From Janthinobacterium sp. TND4EL3 (GTDB taxonomy: Bacteria > Pseudomonadota > Gammaproteobacteria > Burkholderiales > Burkholderiaceae_D): a DNA stretch of 45,089 nt. The notes beneath the pieces were generated by a model. That model saw only the letters and a list, made by a program, of their open reading frames with translations. It did no database searches and was not told where the DNA came from. The position numbers and the translations under genes were made by a program. This document shows positions 7,018-15,190 of this stretch, piece after piece. Position 1 is the stretch's first letter; each line of letters begins with the position of its first letter. The stretch covers positions 1-45,089 of the forward strand of contig NZ_FTMV01000026.1 in assembly GCF_900156175.1 (NCBI RefSeq), given 5' to 3'.

Positions 7018-8679
7018 CTACTTTTCAGGCGCGACAGCGTCCAGCAGGCGCACGGCCTCGGCCACGCTGAGTTCGCTGAGCAGCAGCGCCGGCCCGCCCT
7101 GGACGGCCAGCATGTCGCCCAGCGCCAGCTGCAGCACGGTGTACGCCGGCTCCTTCAGCCGCGCCAGGGCCAGGGACAGCCCCTGCTGGCGCACGAACGC
7201 GGCGAAGTCGCGCAAGGCTTCGACGCTGCTGCCGTCGAGGTCGGGCGACTCTTCCAGGCTGAGGATCACCTTGCGCAGCGGACCGGCCCGCTCCTCCAGC
7301 ATGGCGCGCGCCAGGTGCAGGCTGCGCTCGGCATTGACAAAGAACAAGGGTTCGTCGAGGCGCAATATCAGCAGCTCCGGCTGCGCCCGCGCATTGCGGT
7401 GCAGCGCCAGCTTGACGTAGTCGTGGCTCTCGCCCAGCCGTCCCAGCACGGACATGCCGGGCCGCGACAGGCGGCGCAGCATCAGCAGCAGGCTGATGGC
7501 GATGGCCACCAGCAAGCCGTCGAGCACGCCGAACAGCAGCACGCCGGCAATCGCCGCCAGCACCAGCAGGCGGTCGCGGCGCCAGGCAAAGTAGGGCTGC
7601 AGGGAAGCGGGGTTCAGGGTATGGCTGACGGCATGGATGACCACGGCGGCCAGCACGGGCAAGGGCGTGAGCGCCACCAGCGGCAGCAGGGTCAGCACGA
7701 TGACGCCCACCACGGCGGCGGCCACCAGGCCCGCCAGGCGCGAGGTGGCGCCGGCCGCCTCGTTGGCCGACGTGGCCGAATAGCCGGCGCCCACGGGCAT
7801 GGCTTGCAGCAATCCCGCCAGCACATTGGCCATGCCCAGCGCCAGCAAGTCGCGCTCGGGCGCCACGGGGTCGCCATGTTTCAAGGCAAAACTGCGGATG
7901 GCGCCATACGATTCGGCATACAGGATCAGCGCCAGCGCAAACGCCAGCTCGGCCAGGCGCGTCCATTCCGCCTGGGTCAGGCGCGGCAGGACGGGCATGG
8001 CCAGGCTGACGTCGATGGCGCCCACCAGGGCCACGCCGTGGCCGGGCAGGTCCAGCCAGCGGCCCGCGCCGATGTTCAGCGCGATGACGATCAGGCCGGC
8101 CGGCCAGCGCTGCGCGCGCCGCAGCAGGAACAGCAACAGCAGCGCCGCCGCGCACAGGGCCGCGCCGCGCCCGTTCCACTGTCCCGCCTGCGCCAGCAAG
8201 CCGGGCACGATATGCAGCACGTCGCCCTGCGGCGGCTGCACGCCCAGCACGCCGGGCAGCTGCTTGACGATGATGACGATGGCCAGGCCGAAGGAAAAAC
8301 CGCGCAACACGGGCTTGGCGATGAATTGCGTGACGCTGCCCAGCCTGGCTACCCAGGCCAGCAGGAAAAATCCGCCCGTCAGCATCACCAGTCCCGCCAT
8401 CAGCATGAGCCGGTGCCCCGCCGTGCCGCCCGGCATGGACGCCATGGCCGCGGCCAGCACGGCGGCCGACGACGACGTGGCCGAAACGATGGCAAAGCGG
8501 CTCGTGCCCAGCACGCCATAGCACAGCAGGCCCGCGAACAGGGCCAGGATGCCCGCCTGGGGCGCCAGGTTGCCGATGCTGGCATACGCCACCGCTTCCG
8601 GCAGCAGCAGGCCGGCGATCGACAGGCCGGCGCTGACATCTTGCCAACGGTTCGTTTGCGGCGCAGCCGATGCGCTCAT
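7018..8679 (-). CDS. SulP-family inorganic anion transporter with STAS domain
   Basis: A 553-residue SLC26/SulP permease. The start MSASAAPQTNRWQDV at 8679 has AGGAG 7 nt upstream, which decides it over the ATG at 8703. It opens with DVSAGLSIAGLLLPEAVAYA, the family signature of helix 1, followed by about a dozen further helices. It ends with a cytoplasmic STAS domain (about 430-550) containing ILSLEESPDLDGSSVEAL, where the DxSS loop is the STAS regulatory site. Substrates of bacterial SulP proteins include sulfate, bicarbonate and dicarboxylates. Context does not choose between them. No carbonic anhydrase is adjacent. Confidence 0.92.
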   Translation of the reverse strand: MSASAAPQTNRWQDVSAGLSIAGLLLPEAVAYASIGNLAPQAGILALFAGLLCYGVLGTSRFAIVSATSSSAAVLAAAMASMPGGTAGHRLMLMAGLVMLTGGFFLLAWVARLGSVTQFIAKPVLRGFSFGLAIVIIVKQLPGVLGVQPPQGDVLHIVPGLLAQAGQWNGRGAALCAAALLLLFLLRRAQRWPAGLIVIALNIGAGRWLDLPGHGVALVGAIDVSLAMPVLPRLTQAEWTRLAELAFALALILYAESYGAIRSFALKHGDPVAPERDLLALGMANVLAGLLQAMPVGAGYSATSANEAAGATSRLAGLVAAAVVGVIVLTLLPLVALTPLPVLAAVVIHAVSHTLNPASLQPYFAWRRDRLLVLAAIAGVLLFGVLDGLLVAIAISLLLMLRRLSRPGMSVLGRLGESHDYVKLALHRNARAQPELLILRLDEPLFFVNAERSLHLARAMLEERAGPLRKVILSLEESPDLDGSSVEALRDFAAFVRQQGLSLALARLKEPAYTVLQLALGDMLAVQGGPALLLSELSVAEAVRLLDAVAPEK

Positions 8680-8743
8680 GGCGAGGCTCCTGGTGGCTGG
8701 CACGGGTCCGCGCCATGGTGCGGCAAAACGGCGGCATGCGGGC

Positions 8744-9040
8744 TCATGGTGCCGAGGAGCTGCCCGCTTGCGTCACTTGTCTGCCAGCGCGAAAGATCGA
8801 ATAGATCACCGCGCCGATGCGTTCATAGGGCACGTCCGGCTCCGTCCGCAGGGCAACGCTGGCAATGTTCTGCTCGGCCAGGACGGCCAGCATCTCTTGC
8901 ACCGTGTGGACGCGCCGGCCCGCCACGATGAGGTCTTCCTTGCCCACCATGACGACCGGCGGGGGTGGCGGCACGCTGGCGCAAGCCACCAGGCACAGCA
9001 GCAATGCCGCCGCGTTCCCCGCATGGACGATTTTGCACAT
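8744..9040 (-). CDS. Small lipoprotein with ExbD/TolR-like domain
   Basis: A 98-residue protein starting MCKIVHAGNAAALLLCLVAC. The lipobox LVAC places the lipidated cysteine at residue 20. It is preceded by a strong GGAAAGGGGG ribosome site. After a PPPPP linker the mature part reads GRRVHTVQEMLAVLAEQ, then ASVALRTEPDVPYERIGAVI and YSIFRAG. This order resembles the periplasmic domain of ExbD/TolR, with 'V-x-h-R-x-D-x-x-V-P-Y-x-x-h' followed by a helix and AG. The ExbD membrane anchor with its proton-carrying Asp is replaced by a lipoprotein signal. A motor role is therefore unlikely, and function is unknown. No exbB or tolQ is adjacent. Confidence 0.75.
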   Translation of the reverse strand: MCKIVHAGNAAALLLCLVACASVPPPPPVVMVGKEDLIVAGRRVHTVQEMLAVLAEQNIASVALRTEPDVPYERIGAVIYSIFRAGRQVTQAGSSSAP

Positions 9041-9157
9041 GTTTCCCCCTTTCCTGCAGCTTACAGGCGCCGGACTGGCGCCGCAACAGGCGCAGACTAT
9101 CCCCGGCCCGCCGCGCCGTGCGAAAATGCCCGCCTTCGCCATTGCCGGACTTTCCTC

Positions 9158-10264
9158 ATGCCGCACGCTGCCCTCGCTACCCTTGCCACCCTTTCCGGGC
9201 GCGACGCCCGCCGCATCGCGCGCCACGCCCAGGCGGCCGATACCGCCCGCTTCCTGCATCCGGCCCAGCAGGCGCTGCTGCACCGGCGCGGCTGGCTGAC
9301 GATGCTGGCGCCGCGCAGCGCTGGCGGCGCGGAACTGCCCTTGCCGCATGTGGTGCGCCTGGAAGAAGCCGTGGCCGCCGCCGACGGCAGCATGGGCTGG
9401 GTGCTGACCCTGTGCGCGGGCGCGGGCTGGTTCGCGGGCTTTCTGGCGCCGGAACTGGCGCGCGCCATCATCGGCACGCCGCGCGTCTGCCTGGGCGGCA
9501 GCGGCGCGGCCACCGGCTACGCGGAGGAAGAAGGCGACGGCTACCGCATCACGGGCAGCTGGGACTACGCCAGCGGCGCGCCGATAGCCACCCACTTCAC
9601 CCTGAACGCCCGGCTGCAGCGCGCTGGCCAGCCCCTGCCCGATGCGGACGGCAAGCCGCGCATCCGCGCCTTCCTCGTGCCCGCCGCGCTGGTGCAGCTG
9701 GTGCCCTCGTGGAACAGCCTCGGCATGCGCGCCAGCGCCTCGCACAGTTACCGCATCGATGGCCAGTGGCTGGCCAAGGAACACGGTTTCACCATCGATG
9801 CGTCCGCCGCGACGGCCGCCGGCCCCCTGTACCGCTATCCCTTCTATTCACTGGCGTATGTCACCCTGGCCGCCAACGTGGCCGGCATGGCCGGGCATTT
9901 CATGGAACTGGCCGAGGAATGCATGCGCCACCGCCGCCATGCGCGTGCCGGCCTGCCGCTGCTGGAGGTGCCGGAAGTAATATCCATGCTGCAAAGCAAG
10001 AAAGACACGTACTCTGCCGCCCGCGCCCGCTTCTACGCCGTGCTGGACGACAGCTGGACAACGGTGGCCGGCGGCGCGGCGCTCGACGAGCCCGCCATGC
10101 AGGCCGTGCAGACCAGTTCGCTGGATTTGGTCGCCGCCTGCCGCGCGGCCGTCGACGGCCTGTATCCATATTGCGGCCTGTACGCGGCCCGCGAAGACAG
10201 CGCCATCAACCGCGTCTGGCGCGATTTCCATACGGCCAGCCAGCACTCCTTGCTGCTGCCATGA
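9158..10264 (+). CDS. Acyl-CoA dehydrogenase-like flavoprotein
   Basis: A 368-residue protein of the acyl-CoA dehydrogenase fold, probably of the flavin-dependent monooxygenase branch (HsaA/IacA-like). The N-terminal helical domain has LLHRRGWLTMLAPRSAGGAE and LEEAVAAADGSMGWVLTL. The beta domain contains GYRITGSWDYASGAPIATHF, the segment facing the flavin, and WNSLGMRASASHSY. The C-terminal helical domain ends WRDFHTASQHSLLLP, as in HsaA-type enzymes, where WRDxHTAxxH is conserved. No flavin reductase partner gene is adjacent. The start ATG at 9158 is the first suitable one in frame. The substrate is not predictable here. Confidence 0.82.
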   Translation: MPHAALATLATLSGRDARRIARHAQAADTARFLHPAQQALLHRRGWLTMLAPRSAGGAELPLPHVVRLEEAVAAADGSMGWVLTLCAGAGWFAGFLAPELARAIIGTPRVCLGGSGAATGYAEEEGDGYRITGSWDYASGAPIATHFTLNARLQRAGQPLPDADGKPRIRAFLVPAALVQLVPSWNSLGMRASASHSYRIDGQWLAKEHGFTIDASAATAAGPLYRYPFYSLAYVTLAANVAGMAGHFMELAEECMRHRRHARAGLPLLEVPEVISMLQSKKDTYSAARARFYAVLDDSWTTVAGGAALDEPAMQAVQTSSLDLVAACRAAVDGLYPYCGLYAAREDSAINRVWRDFHTASQHSLLLP

Positions 10265-10376
10265 GGCGCTGGAACGCAACACCCCCATGCAGGGCATGGC
10301 CGCTTCCGCATGCGAACGCCATGCAAGCGGCAATTGCCTGATAATATCGGACATCGCGACTTCCCTGCCCCCATCC

Positions 10377-11210
10377 ATGCACGTCAACACGCTCAGCAGC
10401 CTGGCGCAACTCCTGGCCAGCGCCGAAACGGAAACCCTGGCCTTTCCCACCAGCATCAATACGGCCCTGCTTTTGCAAAAGGAACTGGCGAATCCGGATT
10501 GCCACTCGGCCGACATCAGCCGTCTGCTGCTGTGCGAACCGACCTTGTCGGCGCGCGCCGTGGCGCTGGCCAATTCGGCCCTGTTCGCCCCCGGCCAGGC
10601 GCCCGCCATCACCAGCGTGCGCGCCGCCGTCGAGCGTCTCGGCCACCGCAACCTGTATGCGCTGGCGACGGCGGCCGTCATCCGCCAGCTGAACGCGGGC
10701 ATCCGCGACGACGCCTTGCGCGCCCATGCCACCCAGCTGTGGGCGCACACCGTGCACGTGGCGGCGCTGGCGCATGAAATCGCCGGCGCCGTCACGCACG
10801 CGGATGCCGATACGGCGCTGTTTGCCGGCATCGTGCATGAAGTGGCCGGCTTTTATTTGCTGGCGCAGGCCGACAAGACCCCGGGCCTGTACGCCCAGCT
10901 GGAAACGCAGATGGCGTCCGCGCTGGAAGTGATCGGCCGGGGACTGATGCGCCAGCTGGGCGTGCCGCAGCAGGTGGCCGACGCCGTCAATGCCTTGCCC
11001 GGCTCGACCATCATGCTGCCGCCCGAAGGCTTGCGCGACACGCTGCTGCTGGCCAAGGCGCTGGCGCCGGTTCCTTCGCCGCTGCCGCAGGCCGGCATCA
11101 CCGTCAGCGCGCCGCTGCAAGCCTACCTGGAGCACGATCCCGTGCTGCAGGCGCTGCGCACGCAGCCGTCGGCCGAAGCGAAGGGCCTGATCGAGGTGCT
11201 CCTCAGCTGA
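10377..11210 (+). CDS. HDOD domain-containing signalling protein
   Basis: A 277-residue stand-alone HDOD protein. It starts MHVNTLSSLAQLLASAETET. The domain runs from about residue 15 to 210, with LLLCEPTLSARAVALANSAL (the typical 'I-x-x-D-P-x-L-x-x-R-h-L-x-x-A-N-S' element), then IT-SVRAAVERLG and ALFAGIVHEVAGFYLLAQ. In the last segment the metal-binding HD of true HD phosphohydrolases is replaced by HE. HDOD proteins act in regulatory networks, often without enzymatic activity. An upstream in-frame ATG at 10287 was rejected because it adds 30 residues with no domain content. Confidence 0.85.
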   Translation: MHVNTLSSLAQLLASAETETLAFPTSINTALLLQKELANPDCHSADISRLLLCEPTLSARAVALANSALFAPGQAPAITSVRAAVERLGHRNLYALATAAVIRQLNAGIRDDALRAHATQLWAHTVHVAALAHEIAGAVTHADADTALFAGIVHEVAGFYLLAQADKTPGLYAQLETQMASALEVIGRGLMRQLGVPQQVADAVNALPGSTIMLPPEGLRDTLLLAKALAPVPSPLPQAGITVSAPLQAYLEHDPVLQALRTQPSAEAKGLIEVLLS

Positions 11211-11266
11211 TGGCCGATCTGCTATGATGGCGCAGGCCGGGATGGACCCGGCGCGCTTTCATTGAT

Positions 11267-11734
11267 GTGCACTGGAAAACTGCCTTGACTATCTCCTTAC
11301 GCATGCTCGGCCTGGCCGCAGCACTGACCGTGGCGTGCAACGCCAACGCCGACAGCTTCGTTTCCTCGGCCTCCAGCGCCGGCTCCCAGTCGAGCGGCAG
11401 CATTTCCGATTCGCTCAACGGTTCGAGCAACAGTTCCTCGCGCGACAACAAGGTGGCCAATGGCCCCTACCGCATCATCGACGTGGCCGCCTTGCCGGGC
11501 CGCGACGGCATGACGCGCTTGACCATGCAGGCCGACACCACGGCCACGCCGCTGGTGCTGGACTTGCCGCAAGCGGCGCTCGACAAGCAGCAGCTGGCGC
11601 AGGGCGACATGGTGCATGCGCAAAACCGCGCCTACGGCATCGAATTCTCGCGCAATGACACGCGCGCCGCCTTCTTCCTCGTGCTGGCCGACGACTGGTA
11701 CGGCGAACTGGCCACGCGTCCCGTCAGCCTTTGA
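11267..11734 (+). CDS. Secreted hypothetical protein
   Basis: A 155-residue protein with an N-terminal signal sequence (hydrophobic MLGLAAALTVACNANADS, cleavage likely after about residue 29). A serine-rich low-complexity stretch (about 30-60) follows, then a compact domain with NGPYRIIDVAALPGRDGMTR, LVLDLPQAALDKQQLAQGD and a C-terminal AAFFLVLADDWYGEL. The family is not recognised, but the arrangement suits a small periplasmic or surface protein. Its stop overlaps the TTG start of the DUF2145 gene, so the two are probably translated together. An in-frame ATG 11 codons later (MLGLAAA) could be the true start. Confidence 0.75.
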   Translation: MHWKTALTISLRMLGLAAALTVACNANADSFVSSASSAGSQSSGSISDSLNGSSNSSSRDNKVANGPYRIIDVAALPGRDGMTRLTMQADTTATPLVLDLPQAALDKQQLAQGDMVHAQNRAYGIEFSRNDTRAAFFLVLADDWYGELATRPVSL

Positions 11735-12678
11735 TCCGTTTTCTCCTGCACCGCCCGGCACTGCTGCTGGGCGTTTGCGCCATCTTCAGCGCTGCCACCG
11801 CCCAGGCAGGCACGTCGCTCGCCTCGTCGCGCTTTTGCGACCGCGCGCAGGAACTCACGGCCACGGAACAGGACCGGCTGCTGCGCTTTGCCGCCGTCGT
11901 GCGCGAGGAACTGGCCGCCAGCGAAGGCAGCGTGGCCCTGATCAGCCGCTCCGGCCTGGACCTGGCCCGCTTCGGCATCCGCTATTCGCATGCGGCACTG
12001 GCCTGGCGCCACGACAACGACAGCGGCTGGTCCGCGCGCCAGCTGTACTACGCCTGCGACGAAGGCCGTCCGCGCATCTTCGACCAGGGCACGGCCGGTT
12101 TCGCCATGGGCACGGCCAATCCTGCGCTCGGCTACATCTCGCTCGTGAAACTGCCGGCCGAAACCGTGCCGCCCCTGCGCCGCGCCCTGCTCGACCCCGT
12201 GCGCGTGCAAGAGCTGCTGGCGGGCCGCTACAGCGCCAACGCGTACGCGTTCAATTTGACATACCAGAACTGCAATCAGTGGGTGGTGGAAATGCTGGCC
12301 GCCGCCTGGGGCGAACTGTCCGCAGGCAGCGACTTGCGCGCACGCGCCCAGGATTGGCTGCGCGCGGCGCCCTACAACCCCGCCCCCGTCGACGTGGGCG
12401 CCCGCTGGCTGATGCTCGGTTCCCTCTTTGTGCCCCTCGTGCACATGGACGACCATCCGCCCGAAGCCATCGGCACGATGCAGCTGGCAGTCAGCCTGCC
12501 GGCCAGCCTGGAAGCGTTTGCGCGCCAGCGCCTGCCCGCCAGCGAGCGCGTGGAAATCTGCCACGACGGCAAACAGGTGGTGGTGCACCGGGGCTGGGAA
12601 CCGGTCGCCGACGGCTGCGTGCCCGGCCCGGACGACCGGGTCATCGCCCTCGACGATACGCCGCACAACGCGCCCTAA
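11731..12678 (+). CDS. DUF2145 domain-containing secreted protein
   Basis: A 315-residue exported protein with a signal peptide (ALLLGVCAIFSAATAQAG, cleavage near residue 26). It then reads TSLASSRFCDRAQELTATEQ, LISRSGLDLARFGIRYSHAA and YQNCNQWVVEMLAAAWGEL. The conserved 'SRSG..L...G.RYSHAA' and 'YQNCNQWV-E' elements identify DUF2145, a family with a papain/NlpC-like look (Cys in NCNQW, His in YSHA). A hydrolase activity is therefore possible but unproven. Translation starts at TTG 11731, which overlaps the upstream stop as TTGA. The last 4 bp overlap the convergent glycosyltransferase gene. Confidence 0.85.
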   Translation: MIRFLLHRPALLLGVCAIFSAATAQAGTSLASSRFCDRAQELTATEQDRLLRFAAVVREELAASEGSVALISRSGLDLARFGIRYSHAALAWRHDNDSGWSARQLYYACDEGRPRIFDQGTAGFAMGTANPALGYISLVKLPAETVPPLRRALLDPVRVQELLAGRYSANAYAFNLTYQNCNQWVVEMLAAAWGELSAGSDLRARAQDWLRAAPYNPAPVDVGARWLMLGSLFVPLVHMDDHPPEAIGTMQLAVSLPASLEAFARQRLPASERVEICHDGKQVVVHRGWEPVADGCVPGPDDRVIALDDTPHNAP

Positions 12679-13964
12679 GCAGTCCAGACGGCCAGCGCCG
12701 CTTCGACCTGATCGAGCAAGTGCGCCGGCTGCGGCCCCTGCCCCATCCGGCGGGCCACCTCGCCGCACGCCAATTGAACCTCGGGCGCGGCCAGCAAACG
12801 CGCCAGCTGGCGCCGCATGCGCCCGGCCGACAGACGCCTGGCCAGCAGGACATCCCCCACGCCGAGCCGCTTGATCCTCCAGCCATTGTCGAACTGGTCG
12901 TAGGCGAACGGCACGATCAGTTGCGGGATGCCCGCGCGGAAGGCGTCCGCGCTGGTGCCGATGCCGCCATGGTGCACCACGGCCGCCACGCGCGGCAGCA
13001 GCGCCGCGAACGGCGCGTACGCCTGCCACATGACACTGGGGGGCAAGTGCTGCGGCACCTGCGCCGCATGGGACGTGAGGAACAGGCCGCGCCTTCCCAA
13101 CCGCCGCAACACGTCCAGGGCGATGCTGAAATAGCGCTGCGCGTGCTGGTGCCCGGTCCCGGGCGTAAAGACGATGGGCGGCTCGCCCTCGCCCAGAAAG
13201 CGTTCCAGCTCCGGCGGCAGCGCCGCGGCGCCATGCGGGGCGGCGCCGGAGAAACCGGCTTGCACGAAATGCGGCGGCCAGTCCGCCTGCGGGACGGCGA
13301 ACCAGGCGGGAAACAGCCCCAGCGAGGCATCGGGCGCGGCCAGCATGTGCGCGAAAAAATGCGCTTCCGGCGGCAGGCCGTACTGCGCGCGCGCGCCATT
13401 CAGCCCGGGCAGCAGCGCCGGGTCGACCATGCTGCGGTGGATCAGCCGCCACAGGGCCTGGCGCCAGGCCAGCGGCACCCAGGCGGGAATACGCAGCGAG
13501 CCGGCCGCCAGGAAATCATGGCTGCTGCACAGGTTCGATGGCGCCAGATAGGCCGCGACGATGCGCAGGTCCGGGCGTGCCGAGCGTGCCAGGGCGGCCA
13601 TCGGCACGAGAAAGGGATGGCACAGCACCACGCACTCTTCACCGTCCGGCAAGCCTTGCACGATGTCGCACACGGCGCCCAGGTAAGGCACGAGGCCGCG
13701 CCACACGACGCCCCAGCCCTTGCGCTCATCCCACAGGTCCGGGTCGCCCAGCATGGCCTGACCCTCTGCCGCAGTGCCGAAGGTGCGATACGGCAGCCTT
13801 GACGCCTGCGCGGCCGCTTCCTGCCAGGCCGGCACCAGCAGCAGCACGCGCCGCCCCCGTTGCCGCAAGCCCTGCGCCAGCGCAATAAATGGTTGCATGT
13901 CGCCGCCGGTGCCGCTGCTGGCGACGATAACGAGCGGCGCCGGCGGGTGGCTGTCATCCGCCAT
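12675..13964 (-). CDS. GT1-family (UGT/MGT-like) glycosyltransferase
   Basis: A 429-residue GT-B enzyme transferring a nucleotide-activated sugar to a small acceptor. The N-terminal Rossmann half starts LVIVASSGTGGDMQPFIALA, the 'GTxGD-x-x-P-x-h-A-L-A' loop that contacts the acceptor and donor. The C-terminal half carries HHGGIGTSADAFRAGIPQL (about 331-349) and then PFAYDQFDN, the UDP/dTDP-sugar signature with HHGG and DQ. It belongs with macrolide, rhamnosyl and sterol glycosyltransferases. No natural-product cluster is adjacent, so the acceptor is unknown. It sits 24 bp downstream of a GNAT gene on the same strand and is probably cotranscribed with it. Confidence 0.88.
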   Translation of the reverse strand: MADDSHPPAPLVIVASSGTGGDMQPFIALAQGLRQRGRRVLLLVPAWQEAAAQASRLPYRTFGTAAEGQAMLGDPDLWDERKGWGVVWRGLVPYLGAVCDIVQGLPDGEECVVLCHPFLVPMAALARSARPDLRIVAAYLAPSNLCSSHDFLAAGSLRIPAWVPLAWRQALWRLIHRSMVDPALLPGLNGARAQYGLPPEAHFFAHMLAAPDASLGLFPAWFAVPQADWPPHFVQAGFSGAAPHGAAALPPELERFLGEGEPPIVFTPGTGHQHAQRYFSIALDVLRRLGRRGLFLTSHAAQVPQHLPPSVMWQAYAPFAALLPRVAAVVHHGGIGTSADAFRAGIPQLIVPFAYDQFDNGWRIKRLGVGDVLLARRLSAGRMRRQLARLLAAPEVQLACGEVARRMGQGPQPAHLLDQVEAALAVWTA

Positions 13965-13988
13965 GCCGCCCTCCGTGTCTGGCGGCGC

Positions 13989-14468
13989 TCATCGGTGCGC
14001 CCCACGCGCCGGCAGTTGCAGCACCGGTAGTTGCAGCACCATATCCCACTGGTCGATGCCCGGTCCGAAACCATCCGGCGTCACCTTGACCGTCACGAAA
14101 CCGTAGCCCGCATAAAAGCCCTGCGTGTGCTGGCTGGTGTTCATGCGCACGCTGGCGACTCCCGGCGTGGCGCCGATGGCGTCCAGGCGCGCCTGCGTCA
14201 GCGCGCGGCCCAGTCCCTGGCCGTGCAGATCCTGCGCCACCATGCCCCAGCACAGGCTGGCGACCGTGCCGCCCGCCTCGATGGCATGGCCGCCGCAGGC
14301 GACGATGCGGCCGTCGCGCAGAATGACCAGATACGGCTGCGTTGATTCGTCCAGCCAGGCGGCGAAGCCCGCGCGCTCCGACGGGTCGAAAAAGCGCGGC
14401 GTATTGCCGTCAAAGAGCGCCAGGCAGGCGTCGCGGTCGCCGGCCCGGTAAGGACGTACTGTTTGCAT
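13989..14468 (-). CDS. GNAT-family N-acetyltransferase
   Basis: A 159-residue acetyl-CoA-dependent acyltransferase. It opens MQTVRPYRAGDRDACLALFD with an NTPRFFDPSERAGFAAWLDE segment. Motif A is LCWGMVAQDLHGQGLGRALT, where QxxGxG/A is the pyrophosphate-binding loop of acetyl-CoA. Motif B follows with ASVRMNTSQHTQGFYAGYGF. The pattern matches small-molecule or protein N-acetyltransferases; the acceptor is not evident. It lies upstream of the glycosyltransferase gene on the same strand. Confidence 0.88.
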   Translation of the reverse strand: MQTVRPYRAGDRDACLALFDGNTPRFFDPSERAGFAAWLDESTQPYLVILRDGRIVACGGHAIEAGGTVASLCWGMVAQDLHGQGLGRALTQARLDAIGATPGVASVRMNTSQHTQGFYAGYGFVTVKVTPDGFGPGIDQWDMVLQLPVLQLPARGAHR

Positions 14469-14515
14469 TTTCTGTACTCAAAAGAACATGAATGCCGATT
14501 ATACGAGGTGCGCGT

Positions 14516-15145
14516 TCAGGCCAGCTGTTCCGAAGCGACGACGTGCACGCCCGGCGCGGCGGCCAGCGCCGCTTCCAGCAGGGCGGCGGCGATGCGCGGC
14601 GCGGGATTGATGCGCCAGCGGCGCGGCAGCACGGGACCGAGCACACGCAGGAGGCGCAAGGCGGCGCCCTCGCCCGCACGCGCCTCGTCGCGCTCGCCGC
14701 CGATCAGCCCAGGCCGCACGCAGGTGAGCGACATGAAGCCCAGTTGCTCCAGGTCGCGTTCCAGCTCGCCCTTGACGCGGTTATAGAAGATGCGCGAGCC
14801 GGCATTCGCGCCGGCCGCGGAATTGAGCACGTACGCGCGCGTGCCGGCCGCCAGCGCCAGGCGCGCCACGGCCAGCGGATAGTCATGGTCCACGCGCCGG
14901 AACAGCTGCCGCGTGCCCGCCTGCTTCATGGTCGTGCCCAGGGTGCAGATGACGGCATCCATCTGCCACCACGGCGCGTCGGGCGGCAAGCGGTCGAAAT
15001 CGACGAGCGGCGCATCGAGCTTGGGATGCCCCGGCAAGGGCTTGCGCACGGGGGCGACGACCTGGCTGACGCGCGCGTCGGCCAGCGCCAGGCGCAGCAC
15101 TTCGCGGCCCACGAGGCCGGTGGCCCCCACGAGTAGCAGTTTCAT
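14516..15145 (-). CDS. NAD(P)-binding atypical SDR / NAD(P)H-binding protein
   Basis: A 209-residue single-domain Rossmann protein. The start MKLLLVGATGLVGREVLRLA at 15145, with GGGAAAA upstream, puts the GATGLVG dinucleotide-binding loop at residues 7-13; an ATG at 15181 was rejected. Further features are VVAPVRKP, DAVICTLGTTMKQAGT, a YVLNSAAGANAGSRIFYNRV active-site-like segment (Ser-x-x-G with a following YNRVKGELE, i.e. YxxxK) and LTCVRPGLIGGER. The layout resembles HTATIP2/Tip30 and YbjT-like oxidoreductases. Substrate unknown. The stop is followed 47 bp later by the GNAT start, so a small operon is possible. Confidence 0.85.
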   Translation of the reverse strand: MKLLLVGATGLVGREVLRLALADARVSQVVAPVRKPLPGHPKLDAPLVDFDRLPPDAPWWQMDAVICTLGTTMKQAGTRQLFRRVDHDYPLAVARLALAAGTRAYVLNSAAGANAGSRIFYNRVKGELERDLEQLGFMSLTCVRPGLIGGERDEARAGEGAALRLLRVLGPVLPRRWRINPAPRIAAALLEAALAAAPGVHVVASEQLA

Positions 15146-15190
15146 CGTTTTCCCGTTCAAGTTGCTGTCAGCCACTACCATACACGGAAC

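Noticed and set aside
7315..8931. A 538-codon plus-strand frame opposite the SulP gene
   Set aside because: Low-complexity His/Gln/Arg composition; the opposite strand encodes a textbook SulP transporter.
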